Positions 47,339 through 60,143 of a DNA stretch of 64,000 bases are shown one piece after another. Origin of the DNA: Apiosordaria backusii (taxonomy: Eukaryota > Ascomycota > Sordariomycetes > Sordariales > Lasiosphaeriaceae); assembly GCA_030549205.1 (NCBI GenBank), contig JAUKTV010000001.1, forward strand, positions 930,001-994,000, given 5' to 3'. Below the pieces are notes generated by a model. The model was not told the origin of the DNA. It searched no databases and saw only the letters and a program-made list of their open reading frames with translations. The translations under genes and the position numbers were made by a program. The number at the start of each line of letters is the position of its first letter. The first letter of the stretch is position 1.

Positions 47339-48456
47339 ATGGCTGATGACTACGGATACACTACCGAGGCCGTTCCGGCCACCGCGGTCTCTGCCGATTA
47401 CATTGACAGGACTCTCAAGTCAACCGCCATTGGTAGGTGTAGTCCTATGCCACGACGGGATGCTGTGCTAACGATCTTACAGACTTGGTCTCTGCCACTC
47501 TTGGAGGTGAAGTTCTTGGCTTCTCGGACCAATGGTTTGCCGATGCTGTGAACCTCATCAACCCCCTTCCTCCAGTCAGACAACCAGGGAAGATGGTCTA
47601 CACTGGTGCTTGGTACGACGGCTGGGAGACCAGAAGACACAATACCGAGCCCTTCGATTGGGTGGTGATACGCCTGGGAGTTAGCTCTGGTACCGTGGAG
47701 GGCATTGAGGTCGACACTGCCTTCTTCAACGGTAACCATGCCCCTGCCATTTCAGTTGAGGGCTGCTTCAGCCAGAACAACGAGGAGGTCCTCTCATGGA
47801 AGGGAGGCCGTGGCGGTTGGGAGACCATCTTGGGCATCCAAGAGTGCGGCCCCAGCCAGAGATTTGGGTGGAAGTTGAAAAACCCGACCAACAAGCAATA
47901 CACACACGTCCGCCTGAACATGTACCCGGACGGTGGCATTGCCAGATTCCGGCTCTTTGGCCACGCCGTTCCCGTCTTCCCAGACGATGTCAACGCCATC
48001 ATCGACCTGGCTTCCGCACAAAACGGCGGTGTTGCCGTCTCATGCAGTGACGAGCACTTCGGAACCAAGAACAACCTGATTCTTCCTGGCAGAGGCAAGG
48101 ATATGGGCGATGGGTGGGAGACAGCTCGGTCTCGCGGCAAGGGGCATATTGACTGGACCATCATCAAGCTTGGAGCTCCCGCTTACATCCAGAACTTCCT
48201 CGTCGACACCGCTCATTTCCGTGGAAACTACCCTCAAAGAGTAGAGCTCGAGGCAATCGAATGGAAGGGAGATGGCGAGCTTGGGCCTGATGCTCAGGGT
48301 TGGGTGAAGGTGGCGGAGCCGATCAAGACTGGCCCAGATGTTGAGCACCCAGCAGACAGCTTGGTGAAGGACAAGGTGTTTACCCACGTCAAGCTCATCA
48401 TTGTGCCTGACGGAGGAGTGAAGCGGATAAGAGTGTTTGCGAAGCGTGCCGTTTGA
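47339..48456 (+). CDS. alc-1: Allantoicase, two exons, 355 aa
   Basis: Allantoate amidinohydrolase, which splits allantoate to ureidoglycolate and urea in purine breakdown. Exons are 47339-47432 and 47483-48456. The 50-bp intron starts gtaggt, has a gctaac branch site and ends acag. The ATG sits in a good context (ccaccATGG). The protein has the two homologous jelly-roll repeats of the family: repeat 1 about residues 30-190 (DLVSATLGGEVLGFSDQWFA, then MYDGWETRRH-like DGWETRRH and WVVIRLG) and repeat 2 about 200-355 (GVAVSCSDEHFG, DGWETARSR, WTIIKLG), each ending in a hydrophobic strand plus PDGGI/PDGGV and a basic-residue strand. Its length equals that of fungal allantoicases. The paired GATA site upstream fits nitrogen-catabolite control. 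Confidence 0.97.
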
Positions 48457-48977
48457 GCCGGGAGCGTGAAACTGGGTTGGAGCGACGTGGCAGTTGAACG
48501 TTGAACAAGCTGGAGAAATAGACGGTAGAAAGGAGGGCAGAAAACAGTTTCCAAACCAATTGATAGCGTCAAATGTAAAGCCAAAACCAACTGTATGTAT
48601 GATCCAAGCTTGATAATTATTGCGTTGAAGATTGGTTCAAAATGATAAACAAGGAGATTGTCTTCGTCTCTCTTATCCTACGCACGGGCCATCAAGGTGG
48701 GGAGGGTTGCGACTTGCCATTGAATGATGCGGCCAAAGCCCAGACTTTAAACACGCCTAACGCTTCAAGGGGAGGGCAACTGTCAGGTCAACGCCGTTTT
48801 CTAGCTTTCAACTCTCGATCTTTCCAAGCTGTTGCTTAGGCTACTGGATACAGAGTTCTGGCGCACACCAAAACCGAATGCGCATCTCGAGACAAACCGA
48901 GTACCCCCTGCCCCGCCCATAAGGAGCCACCGCCGAACACGCACACGCATGCCAGATCAACCGTAGTACCCTGAGCC
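48457..48977. other. Intergenic
   Basis: About 520 bp: allantoicase 3' flank and leader of the ankyrin/DIL gene. No gene seen. Confidence 0.5.
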
Positions 48978-51580
48978 ATGGATCTCGGGGATTCAGACGG
49001 CGGCTTCGATGCCGGCTTTGGCGGTGAACCGGAAAGGAAGAGAGCACTACCCGCCGACCTGCCACGGTCACTAGACGACAGGAGACATGTTCTCACCGAG
49101 TTGGTGCCTGAGACGGAGATGTACGACGGATGGCAGGGTTGGTGTCCCTTGCTTCCCTTTTTGCTGCACGTCATACCAGCCTGTTGCTAACACCCGGGTT
49201 CGTGCTCAGGACAATCGCAATTCCTGTCTACTCCCATTACCGCAAAGCCGCTCTCGTTTGGCAACCTGACGCTGGATGACCCCAACTACGAAGAGGAATT
49301 GACAAAGGGCGGTCCTGACAGCGAGAAACGTCTTATGGAAATGCTTGCCGCCCAGGCCGCACACTCAACGAGCGCCGTATTCGAAGATGAAGAGGTCGTC
49401 GCTGCTGATCCGAAGCGGTCCGAGGAGGAGAAGAGGGATGTATTGCAGAAGACCTTCATCATGGCGGCCAGCAATGGCAACATGGAATCTGTAAACAAGA
49501 TATTGAACGGAAAGGCCAGGGAATACATTGATGTGAATGCGCCAGACGACGAGGGGACACCAGCTCTCATATACGCGAGCTGCTTTGTTAGTGCTATTAG
49601 CCATGCGCGCTCCCGGAATTGCTCATCGCTAACCCTTTGGTGGTAGGGACACGAGTCGGTGGTACAAGCATTGATCGATGCAGGAGCCGATGTTGACAAG
49701 CAGGACCGCAATCAGTGGAGTGCCCTTATGTGGGCCATGACAAACAGACACAAGGGAATAGCGACGATATTATTGAACAATGGGGCTTCGCCGGACAAGA
49801 AGACATCGACAGGGAGGACGGCGTTCGATTTTGCTGGTCAAGACAGTGACATGAACTTTTACCTCAACGACAGCGGTGGCTACGGTATTGGGACGGCCGG
49901 GTTGGACGATGACTTCTACAAGCCTGGGTTCTCACAGGACAGGTTTGAAGAGGAATTGGCCGAGAACGAGATGCGGCGACGCATGATGATGGACAGCGCC
50001 AGGGATCTGGAGGTAGACCTTGGCAATATGGGAATCGATGACCAGCCCGAGGTTTGCAGCCCCCCACCCCTTTACCCCCTTTTTGCAGCTTTTACTAACA
50101 ATAACAGACCTTCGATGAATTTGATGAAGAAGACCAGCAAGAGTTTGATTGGTCACGATGTCTTCACGATCAAATGTTTGTTTTCCAAGAGAGCGATCTC
50201 GACCAAATCCTCGCCATCGTCATTACCAACATGACACCACAACGATCCCCCACACAAAAACCGGTACCCGCGAACATGATCTTTCTCGGGGCCAGATACG
50301 CGCATTACCATGCCAGTCCAGAGTTACTGGCAAAACTGCTAGTCACAGCCATGGACAAGATCAACTATGTGGTGGAACAGCACCAGTGGGATATGACCAT
50401 CCTAGCCTTTTGGATGTCCAACGCCACGCTTCTTTTGCATTACCTCAAAAAAGACGACGGTCTTGTCGAGGCCACAACCGAGTTCCAAGCCCAGTTAGCT
50501 GAGCTGATCAATGAAATATTCATCTTGATTGTCCGCGACGCCGAGAGACGTCTCGACAAGGTGCTCGAACCAGCAATGCTCGATCACGAAACTATCCCAG
50601 GGTTTGAGGATATCACCTTTCAAAACGAATGGAAACTCTTCAAGCGGAAAAAGGAGGTCAAAGAGGAGCCACTAGAGAAGAGGCTGCGACCCCCCTCGCC
50701 AAAACAGAGAGCGAAGCCTTCCCCGCGCAACGTCACCTCTTTGTTGTCGTCCACACTCTTCGTGTTGGATCTATACGACGTCCACTCGGTCATCACGGCA
50801 CAGATCTCGTCTCAACTAATATACTGGCTCGGAGCGGAGCTTTTCAACCGCATCATGTCCAACCGGAAGTATTTGGCGCGCACAAAAGCGATGCAGATAC
50901 GGATGAACATTTCGGTGCTGGAAGACTGGGTGAGGAGCAACAACCGGCAGCCGGAGCACTACGAAAAGGGGGAGATGAAATCTACGGGTGAGACGCTTAT
51001 GGAGGCGTCGAAGCGGCACTTGGCGCCGGTGATTCAGCTGCTGCAGTGGCTGCAGTGTTTTTCCAGCCTGGGGCAGGATGATCTAGAGGCGTTGGTGGGG
51101 ACGCTGCAGCAGCTGAGGAGCTTGAGCCCGCAGCAGCTGTTGCATTCTGCTGCGCATTATAGACCGGAGGTTGGGGAACGGGGGCTGCCGAAGAGCGCGC
51201 AGAAGTATTTGGTTGCTATTCAGAAGGAGAGGGAGGCGAGGCGGAAGGGGGAGGGGGGTTCGCCTGGGAAGGTGGGCAGGAATAATGGAAATAACAGTGA
51301 GGTGCCGGGGTCGCCGACGTCACAGTTTGGAGGGGCAGGGTTGGGTGAGGAGGATGAGGAGGCGCCGGCGAACTTGCTGTTGGATCCGGCGTTGATGCTG
51401 CCGTTTGTGCTGCCGAGTGTGACGGATATGTTGGTTAGTTATGGCGCGGGTTTCGGAGGGGTGAATAGGGAGAGGGAGAGGAAGTATTTGCCTAGTATAC
51501 CGCCGGAGTTTTTGGAGAAGATTGAGAATGTTACGGGGGCGAATGGAGGGGTGGGTGGTGGGGGGTGGATAGGGGGCTGA
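48978..51580 (+). CDS. Ankyrin-repeat and dilute (DIL) domain protein, four exons, 804 aa
   Basis: Exons are 48978-49137, 49210-49586, 49647-50051 and 50108-51580; all introns are GT-AG and 56-72 bp. After an acidic N-terminus, ankyrin repeats span about residues 133-230 (AASNGNMESVNKIL, TPALIYASCFGHESVVQALIDAGADV, ALMWAMTNRHKGIATILLNNGASP). A charged linker follows, then a DIL domain at about 380-640, with the helix pattern of class V myosin cargo domains (LASTLFVLDLY-like LSSTLFVLDLYDVH, YWLGAELFNRIMSNR, QIRMNISVLEDWV). The C-terminal tail is Gly/Pro/Glu-rich and includes FVLPSVTDMLVSYG. No motor domain is present. Fission yeast and filamentous fungi have single-copy proteins with this combination. 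The role is probably in membrane or actin-linked trafficking (inference). Confidence 0.93.
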
Positions 51581-54500
51581 GGTTGTATGGGGGGAGGGAT
51601 TGGGAGGATGAGGAGTAGTTAGTTAGGGGGAGTAATGGGGTTGAGTAGTATTAATTGGTTACTGCTGGATATACGGATTTGAAGGGGAGGAGTTCCTGTG
51701 AGGCGTAGTGGATTGGTGCTGTGAGGGTGAAGATACAAGCATAAGTATATATATGCATGGGGGTGCCATCAGAACAGGGTATAGGTGGGTGAAGGGCGAT
51801 TGTTGGTATTCAAAAGGCGAGCTTTTCAGCGTCGTTATTCATCATTGCTACTTTGCTGGTGTTGCTATCATCGGATTCAAATGCAAGATTCAGGGGCAGG
51901 CAGGAATGCAGACCGGACGGCTGAGAGGGCTGGGTTCCAAGCGCTGTATGCTATCATTAGAGACAGTAGAAGCAAGCACACACAATTAGTGTCATCATTC
52001 CCATTTGTTCTAATCGGTTGGTGGCCATTTGCTTTTGGTTGGTGGTGAACCATGGGAATGGACTAGGCTGGATGCAAGTTGCAAGGAACTGTACAATCAA
52101 TCACATCCCAACGGGCAGTCGGTTGGGGCTGATCAACTTATTCTCGGTGATGGGAGGGAATGTGTGGTTCATGATGCCCCCCCCCCCCCCTGGTTTGGAA
52201 AAAAGGTTCTTTTTACTGTGCAAGCTGCAAGGTACGGCTACAAGGTATGTACAGCTGGTTGGGCTGATCAAGGCTGCTCCTCTCGGCAGGTTGGCTGTTG
52301 GGCTGGGTTGTCTTTCTTGTTATTTTTTAATCTTTCTCTCGTTAACGGGCGGAAGTGTGTGGTCAGCGGTGTTTGCGCCTGGCTTTTGGTCTTTCTTCTT
52401 TTTTGGATTGCTTGTGCTTGTGAGCTGTAAGGTACAGCTTGCTTGGGATTGGATCAATGGAATGGACCGCTGGGTTGGCTAGACTGAGATTCTTATCTCT
52501 TTCTTTTCCTTCGGCCACTCATGGGAATCTCTGCGGTCAAGCCTGATTTCTTCTCTTATACCTTCATGCAAGCTGTCAGGTACGGCTGAGTCACGATTGG
52601 GTGGTGCAGGATTTACATATCACTGCCGACCTCGGCAGTCCTCCTTTTTTTTTTCTCTCTCACTCTGATTTTTCTGTTCGCCTCACGGACTGTTGTCCGG
52701 TGCTTCTTTCTCTTTCCCCTGGCCAGTTTTCGGGCTGTCATGCGGCTTTGCTGCAGGTACGGCTTCTCATCACCTTATATTGCTACGCTGAGCTGGCTCT
52801 AAGTCTCGGCAGTCAGAGTTTTTCTCTTGCCTCGTCCTCGGTAGTGGTCAAAAAATTGCCTCTGTTAGGTACCATATATGGGAATGCTGTCAGTGGCTTT
52901 TCTTCTTGCCTGGTTTTTTTCCACTATGGGGCGGGAGGGAAGGGTGGTTCTCATGCATGCTGCAAGGGACGGGGAGGATATCACGGGAGTACACGTTGGC
53001 AGGCGAGATGTGATTGGATTGGAGAGTCGTTCCGTGTGGTTGGTGATGCAGGTCGGTTTGGGCGAGATTGCACAAGATGTTGTACACCGTGGCACTTGCT
53101 CGCTTCTTGGGCGGCTCTGTAGATTGGAATAAGTTTGTGTGTAGATGTGTGCAGACAGGGTAGGGCAGAGAACGTGGGTAGAGTGGGAGAACCTGGTATG
53201 GAAGGGGATGCAAGCACTTAAACTTGGACGAACCATAGGTGGTGATGTATTACAGGGGTAGCAGAGATTTGTCGATGTCGCCAATGAGAAATTGTAGGAG
53301 ACGAGACAGAGAGAGTAGAGCAAACACGACGAGGCATTTTTGAGATTGGGTTGTCATGCTTTGAGCACGACAGGATGAGGTGATCTTGATGCGTATGCAG
53401 GCCAGCTGTCATCTTTTCGTTTTCTTTGGTGTTTATGCAAACGAAGGGATTGGTAGTGAGGGTAGGAACGGGAGCGAGCGTGTGGTGAGTAGGGGGTGTA
53501 GCAAGGTGAGACTTGCAGGTGAACGACGCTGACCTAGGTCTGGAAGGCAACTAAGATGAATGAATGACTTGCTTCTATGTATCGTCACGGGTGGCCAAAG
53601 GTGAAGCAAGCCCTATGCGAGACCCGTTTCTGTGAATACCCTCAACCCTAGATTTGTAATGAAGCGAGGGATGTGACCGCGGAGCAGCCGAGCCGAACCG
53701 CATCAACGCACCAATTGGTTTTTATGAGCTGGTCGGAGAGAAAGAAAAAATATGTCGGGGTTGAATCTTTCGGGATTTTTGACGAGTTGGCTAAATTGTT
53801 TTGCCACGTCAAAAAGTGGTGGTGGGAGGCCATGACAGCCCAATCACTCCATTTTCCAGTCACCTGAACCGGACCGTGGGATTCCGTTGGTGGGTGTACT
53901 CTGAACGGAGGGATCATGGTTCTTCGGGTCACCGCTCCGGATTTTGCCTTTGATTTTATGTAGCGATATGGAGAGACAAAATGTGAGTCGTTTGTTTTAG
54001 GCCGGAAGCTTGTGGTCAGTGATAAGGAGCGGTCACCAGATGTCACCGTCATAGAAACGAAAAGTGGAGGAAGAAATGGCGGGGAAGATGGAGGACCCCA
54101 CCGTTCGTCGGAGCTGGGGCCGAGAAGCAAGTCATCACGATACCTAATCCACAGCTGAGATGCAAGTGTTTTTAGTTGTTTTTCTTGGTGGGCGAACTTT
54201 TGTGGATGAAGGCCTAAGATTGGCGAGTGAGATGAGACAAACTTCGAGATCGAGCTGAACGAGAAGAAAATAAAGTGAAATACCCAACGAAGAAGAGGTC
54301 GAAGAGGTCGATGATCTCTTGACACGAGCGGTGGGGTTGCCCAGGTGGGACAGCGCAGTGTCCCGAAGTGGTGTAAGTGATAACGACACCAGACGGTCAG
54401 CGAGGTCTTTCTCTGCAAACAGAAGAAGTAAACATGGCAAGTTTATACATTTCGTTGCTCGCAAGACTCTTCCGGTCGGTTTCGCATGCCATGATTCAGT

Positions 54501-55465
54501 CAGACTGAAACTATTCCCAAAAGCGCCTGAGCAACTGCACCTTGTCTCGGAGGTCTGCTAACAGAAACAGAAACAGAGCGCGGGATTAACAGGCCGTCGA
54601 ACCGTAATAGGCAAGATGCAGGTCTGTCAATGCCGGCGACAGGTTTGGTTTATTAGCTGCAGCCAGTGGGCGTTTGGCAGGTCTGGCTTGCGCAAACCTC
54701 GGCCGAGAATCTGACTGGTTGACGTTGGGAAGCCCGCACTGAGGTGGCATCCTCTGGCTGGTCCATCGATGTTAGCGGCGAGAATAAGAAAAAAACCTTG
54801 AAAAGGCCTGGTCTGGTTGGGCAAAAACAAAGTCTCGTTTCTTGCCATATTGGGCTCCACGATGATGCAGAAGCAAGTCCCGGATCTGGTGACCCCCAGT
54901 TCCCACTGAGATGGTCATATTCTCCAAAAGAAAAGAGTGGGAAGGGGTCCTTTACTTCACCCACCTTCCACATAACTGGGTCAAACACCCGCCTTCCCCC
55001 CACAATACAAGACCGTAATTAACATCTGCCACTCCTCCCGCTTCCTCTCCGGCCCACGGTAAAAAAGGCCTATATTTCTGTGACTTTTGTTTTACTGCCC
55101 GGCATCTTCCTCGGCCGCAAGTGATACACGCTCACAGACCTTGTGGTTCTCCGCTCTTTCGGACGCAAGCGTGGAGCAGATAGCCGCAACGCCGTGACGC
55201 CCACTCAGCGCTTGTTTTGATCTCAAGCGTTTACTCACAAGATACTTTAAGCCGTTCCCGACTTTCCCAAGGCTTTTGGCTGTTTGGGCTGTTTCTTGTC
55301 CGACCGCGTTCTCTTTCCGTGAGCTTTTCCAGCCCAGTCAACACCTAGATATTCGACAACGCTGGCGCTACCGCATACCAACTGCAAGACCCGGACGTTG
55401 GAAAACAAGCAGCTGTGCCGTAGTCGCTACGACGGTTTTGGAAAGAGCTGTAACCTTACGGCAGC
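51581..55465. other. Long noncoding interval with diverged tandem units
   Basis: No recognised gene. About 51.88-53.0 kb is made of diverged 150-200 bp units (listed separately). A C14 run lies at 52177-52190. The rest (53.0-55.4 kb) shows no clear protein. The last 400 bp are probably promoter and leader of the TBC gene. Confidence 0.45.
52074..52974 (+). repeat. Diverged tandem units with core GCAAGCTGCAAGGTACGGCT
   Basis: The core or a close variant occurs at 52074-52091, 52220-52239, 52420-52439, 52568-52587, 52747-52764 and 52955-52974, spaced 146, 200, 148, about 178 and about 209 bp. Most copies are preceded by CATGC or GATGC. Several are followed by GGTTGGG-CTGATCAA or a similar GATTGG block, then CTCGG(CAG) and a pyrimidine tract, in that order. 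A weaker copy may start near 51881. In two copies the core places a CAG directly before GTACGG. Confidence 0.6.
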
Positions 55466-58400
55466 ATGGCCCCTCAGAAATTCGCCAGCGTGCGCCACAA
55501 AACGAGGCCCTCAACACGACTCGCTCCCTTTCGCGACGACAGCAGTCCGGTTGCGCTGCGGTATGAGCAGACAAAGCAAGCAGAGCCTCCCATCCCCCTG
55601 CCACCACCGAGAAATCCTCGCCGCATACATCGCCCTGCGTCGACCATCGCATCGTCCTCCCCGAGCTCGCCAATCACCATCAACCCTCCACCCGTTCCAC
55701 CGCCGCAAGAAGAGCATCCTCTTTTCCGCACAACACCTTCACCCCGGTCCCAAGCAGACGAGTGGAAGAGAGACTCGGGGCTTGCACCGACATCTTCTTC
55801 GGCTACGCTCCGAGAAGAAGGCGCTGAGGATCCTGTGTTCCAAAAGTTCCTCGAGGTTATTGACGACGCGGCATCTGTATACTCATCTGACGAACAGGGA
55901 GGCCACAAGGACGGGTCTCCAACAGTAGATATTTTTCCGACATCTCCTCTGCGGATATCGATTCCATCACGCCGCACTGAGTCTCCGCACCAAGACAACG
56001 AGATTGTGTCACCTACCCAGATCACAGCACGGGCATCGCCAGTCACACCAACACGCCAGGCATCTCTCACCAAAAGAATAGGTCAAACACTCAGTCTCCG
56101 CTCCAAGTCGGAAGGGTCGAAACGGTTGCGGAAAAAGATGCTTGGCGACGACAAGGCTGTATCGCCCGAGGCTGGTCATGGAACAGCCGTGCGGGGCGTG
56201 CCGGGGCCGCTAAAATCGCCTAAACTCCCCAGTTCACCCACTACCCCGGCAGGGGCCCCTGTCTCTTGCGCCAGCTCTAACAGGGGAAACATTCCTGCAA
56301 CATTAGGATCATCTGCGACAACCACGACTCCTGCAACTCCAAAAACGACAGGAGACACCAGCTTCATGCCTCTCGACACTCCCATTCCCGAAGATAGCCT
56401 GTGGGACGACCTCGGCGACCTGTCCTTTTCCAAGAGAGGCAGCATCATGTTTGGGGGCAAAAGCGACCCATTCAAGATGTTGAAGTCGGCCGGCGCAACA
56501 AGCTCGGCAACTGCTGCAACAGCTGCGACAGAAAAAGAAACCGCGACACCGCTCTCGACGACGACCCCCGAGAAAGCTGTCCCCCAAACCGACGCGACGA
56601 GGACGATTTCCAACGATGCCGCCGCTACAGTCACTGACTCGGATACCGCGACAACCCCCGAAAAGACACGCTCGTCGACACACACCACCACCCTGTCGGT
56701 ACCGAGCATTCGCGTCCTGCCGGTAGATGTAGAGAGGGAATCACAAAAGGTGAGATCGCTCTATGAATCGTCTGGCGAGGGCTGTGGCTTGAACTGGGAG
56801 GATGGGGGGCACGTGTTATCGTCGTTTGGTGGCGTCGGCAGCAATGTTGTCGATCAGCATCGGCGTCTCGAGCCTACAGTGGAAGTCCCATCGGAAGAGG
56901 AAGAGACAGTTGTGTACGGTTTTCCTTGGCTCTTCTTTCGATTTTTATGTCTCTCTTGATTTTCATTCGTCATGAGATTTACTAACAGCGAGCTTTACTT
57001 TTATTGCTCACAACTACAGATCTTCACCTTCTCCCTCCTCAAGTCAGGTCCCGTCAAGCGCAGCCGGGCACTCACAACAACATCAGCAACAACAAGTTCC
57101 AAGCGACCGTCTCTCTCCGCGTACTACTCCAGCGTCGATTACACCACGGTCGGCCAATTCCTTGTCTCCGCTACGAGATAGTCACGCCTCTGCCGCGGTG
57201 ACGAGAAGGGAATACGAAAGAGCCGGTGGTATTGAAGACTGGGAGGATGTAGGGTTTTCGGATGTGGATCGGTATGGGTTCATCAGCCAGCGCCCACCTG
57301 TACGACCAGAAACAAGAGCTGGGACACCAGAGCTGCGATCAGTGCATCTTCAGCCTAGAAGGAGGAATGTGTTGACCAAGAGGCCCATGACTGCTTATTC
57401 TGCTACCGGGGGTGCAGGCGGTAGTTTGGGGGGGTATATCCGGCCGCCGAGTCGAAAGGTTTCGACGAGGTCGCTTAACACATTTACATCGGAGTTTTCG
57501 ACGCTGTCGAGGAGGTCAACGAGGAGTTCGATACGGTCGGCGACGAATCGGTTACCGCATAATAGGGATAGGAGGTGGATGGATGAGGCGGGGGATATGC
57601 TTGCCTTGCAGGCGGGACTGACGGGGATTAACACTGATGATCATGGGGATGGAGGAGGGGTGGGTTTCAGTGGGAATGTCGGGGTTGGGGGAAAGAACAC
57701 GGAGGCACAGAAACGTAAGGAGTTGGAACGGGCCGAGAAGTGGAGGAAGATGGCTACTGTTGTGAAGAAGACTGGGTCGTCGTCATCGTCGGCACAGAAT
57801 CAACCGAGTCAGGGGCAGGGGATGGACTACGAATTCGACACCAAGAACGCCAAGTTGATCGACAGGACCTGGAAGGGCATCCCGGATTGTTGGCGGGCGG
57901 CAGCGTGGTACTCGTTTTTGGCTACGAGCGCCAGGCAGTGGAAGAGCACCGAGACAGACGAGTACTTGATTGCAGAGTTTACGAGGCTGCAGCATGAGAG
58001 CTCGCCGGATGATGTGCAGATTGATCTTGATGTGCCGAGGACGATTAACGGGCATATTATGTTCCGCAAGCGGTATCGTGGGGGTCAGAGGCTGTTGTTT
58101 AGAGTTTTGCATGCTATCTCGCTGTTTTTTCCCGAGTTGGGGTATGTGCAGGGGATGGCGCCTCTTGCGGCGACGTTGTTGTGCTACTTTGACGAGGAGA
58201 GGTGTTTTGTGATGCTGGTGAGGATGTGGCGGTATCGTGGGCTGGAGCACCTTTATAAGCCTGGCTTTGCGGAGTTGATGGGGGTTTTGGAAGATTTCGA
58301 AAACAGGTGGCTGGCTGGGAAGGATGTTGCGGACAAGTTGAAGGAGCTGGCGATTGATGCGACGGCGTATGGGACGAGGTGGTACTTGACGCTGTTTAAT

Positions 58401-58751
58401 CTCAGCATTCCATTTCCGGCGCAACTGAGGGTGTGGGATGTCTTTATGCTGCTTGGGGAGTGCCCTCCTCCCAACTATGAGGAACAGCAACAGGGAGAAA
58501 AGGAAAAGGGCAAGGGTCCGGGGTTGGGAGCGACGGGTCTGCCAAAGGGGCTGGATATTCTGCATGCTACGAGCGCGGCGCTGATTAATGCGTTGCGGGA
58601 TGTGCTGCTTGACTCGGACTTTGAAAACGCGATGAAGGCGCTGACGGCTTGGATACCGATTAAGGATGAGGATTTGCTAATGAAGGTTACGAGGGCTGAG
58701 TGGAGGGTTCATCATAAAGAGGGAGGTGGTGGGAGCAAGTGGAAGATGTGA
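55466..58751 (+). CDS. TBC-domain Rab GTPase-activating protein, two exons, 1059 aa
   Basis: Exons are 55466-56913 and 57020-58751. The 106-bp intron has a tactaac branch site and ends ctacag. A long disordered N-terminus (Ser/Thr/Pro/Ala-rich, about 700 residues) is followed by a TBC domain at about 760-970. Both catalytic fingers are present: the arginine finger in IDLDVPR (Arg823, pattern IxxDxxR) and the glutamine finger in YVQGM (Gln860). So it should accelerate GTP hydrolysis by a Rab GTPase in membrane traffic or polarised growth. The domain order (long linker, then C-terminal TBC with a short basic tail) resembles fungal GAPs of the Gyp/Msb type. The target Rab cannot be read from sequence. 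The donor is taken as gtacgg at 56914 because it keeps the frame. Confidence 0.92.
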
Positions 58752-60143
58752 GGGGACAAGAAAGAGTGCAGGAACGGGACTCTCTTGTTCTGCTCAAGGC
58801 ATTTCCATTTTTGTTCATTTTGTTTTCTGTTCTGCGTTGATTTATTGGGCGTTTTGTTTGTTGGGTCTTTTGCTTGAGAAAGAGATTGACAGGACACAGG
58901 CATAGCTTTTTCTGCAGACAGTTTGATACCCCCCTTTATTTGTTTTTTAGGCTCGAGATTGTTTATTCTCCCCTTGTTTTCTGGCTTGAGCGTCTTGCTT
59001 GCGTTGTCTGGTTGCTGTACGTTGTTTGATAGATCGAGGGATGCGAGATGCTTGTGATGGGGTGTCTTGTGTGTATTTTCTTTAACTTTATCTTAGCCGA
59101 TTAGCTGGCTAGGTACCCACATCCTTTGACAGGACTTCTGTTTCTTTTGTCTTTATGATGCTGAGGATGAAGTTGGGATGAGGTTGTTATGATATACCAG
59201 TTGAGTTGGGAGGGGTGGATGAGTAGTTGGTGGAGAGAGAGGAGCACGGAGAAGAGACAATGTCGATACCTATGTTGTCTATCTAGGAATTCTATACGAA
59301 GATTGAAACTTGCAACAGTCATAACATTATTGCCTTGTCTGTTCATCCTTCCTTGGTGTTGGCCTCACACTTGGCGCTATGTACTCCCAGACTTTGTATA
59401 ACTATATAAAATCCCTACAGGTGCGTATCACTCACTTTTGGCCCTCTGGCGGCCAAATCAATTCAATTGTCCCACCAACTTCAGCAGGATCGAAGTGAGG
59501 AGGATTCTCGCTATCCTTATATTCCCGTCAGGGAACGGTGTAAGCGGATGAACCATCATGAACTGATGGTTGATTTTCGAACATAAGGATAAGGACAAGG
59601 TGACCCATCAAGTGCAGTAGATGAGTGGTGATAGCCATTGTAATCATACTACCTATCTATCCTCTAGATGATGCTTCAAAAACGCACTTGGTGGCTCATA
59701 GACAAACGATACCGTCGGTCTTGCCTGCTCATATATCGAGTTGTTCGAGAAAAGAGAGGGGAGCGTATAAAGTAAAAACATAACGCCTGCCAGTTTACAG
59801 GCAGCCCAGATACCCTATCTATACATGAAACCTCGTCCATATTTCTCATCCATATTCCTATCCATATAACTCCCGTCCATTTTTGTCCCATCCATCCATT
59901 CCTGTCGACTTCAACCTTTTTACACAACCTGCCCATTTTGAATCGTCCTGCCAGAGACAGGGAGCGCAAACCGCGGAACCCCCCCCCCCGCTCAGCAAAT
60001 AAACCAAAAAAGCACACAAAAATCATCTTCTTCGACAAGAAAAGAAAACCGTCTCTGATCATCATTCCCGCGAGGAGGAAGATATGACGACGACGACGAC
60101 GGGGTAGGTAGCCACCACCACCACCACCACCAACCAACCCTAC
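58752..60143. other. Intergenic between convergent genes
   Basis: 3' flanks of the TBC gene and the small mitochondrial-type gene. It contains ACG repeats near 60083-60102 and CCA repeats near 60113-60132, a C-run near 59980-59988, and no plausible gene. Confidence 0.5.

Noticed and set aside
53648..54418. 256-codon minus-strand frame
   Set aside because: No domain recognised and rich in Ser, His and Pro from noncoding composition; no supporting splice sites.
59676..60137. 153-codon minus-strand frame with Gly/Arg-rich start
   Set aside because: Starts in a CCA/ACG microsatellite and lies in the 3' flank of the neighbouring gene; no homology recognised.
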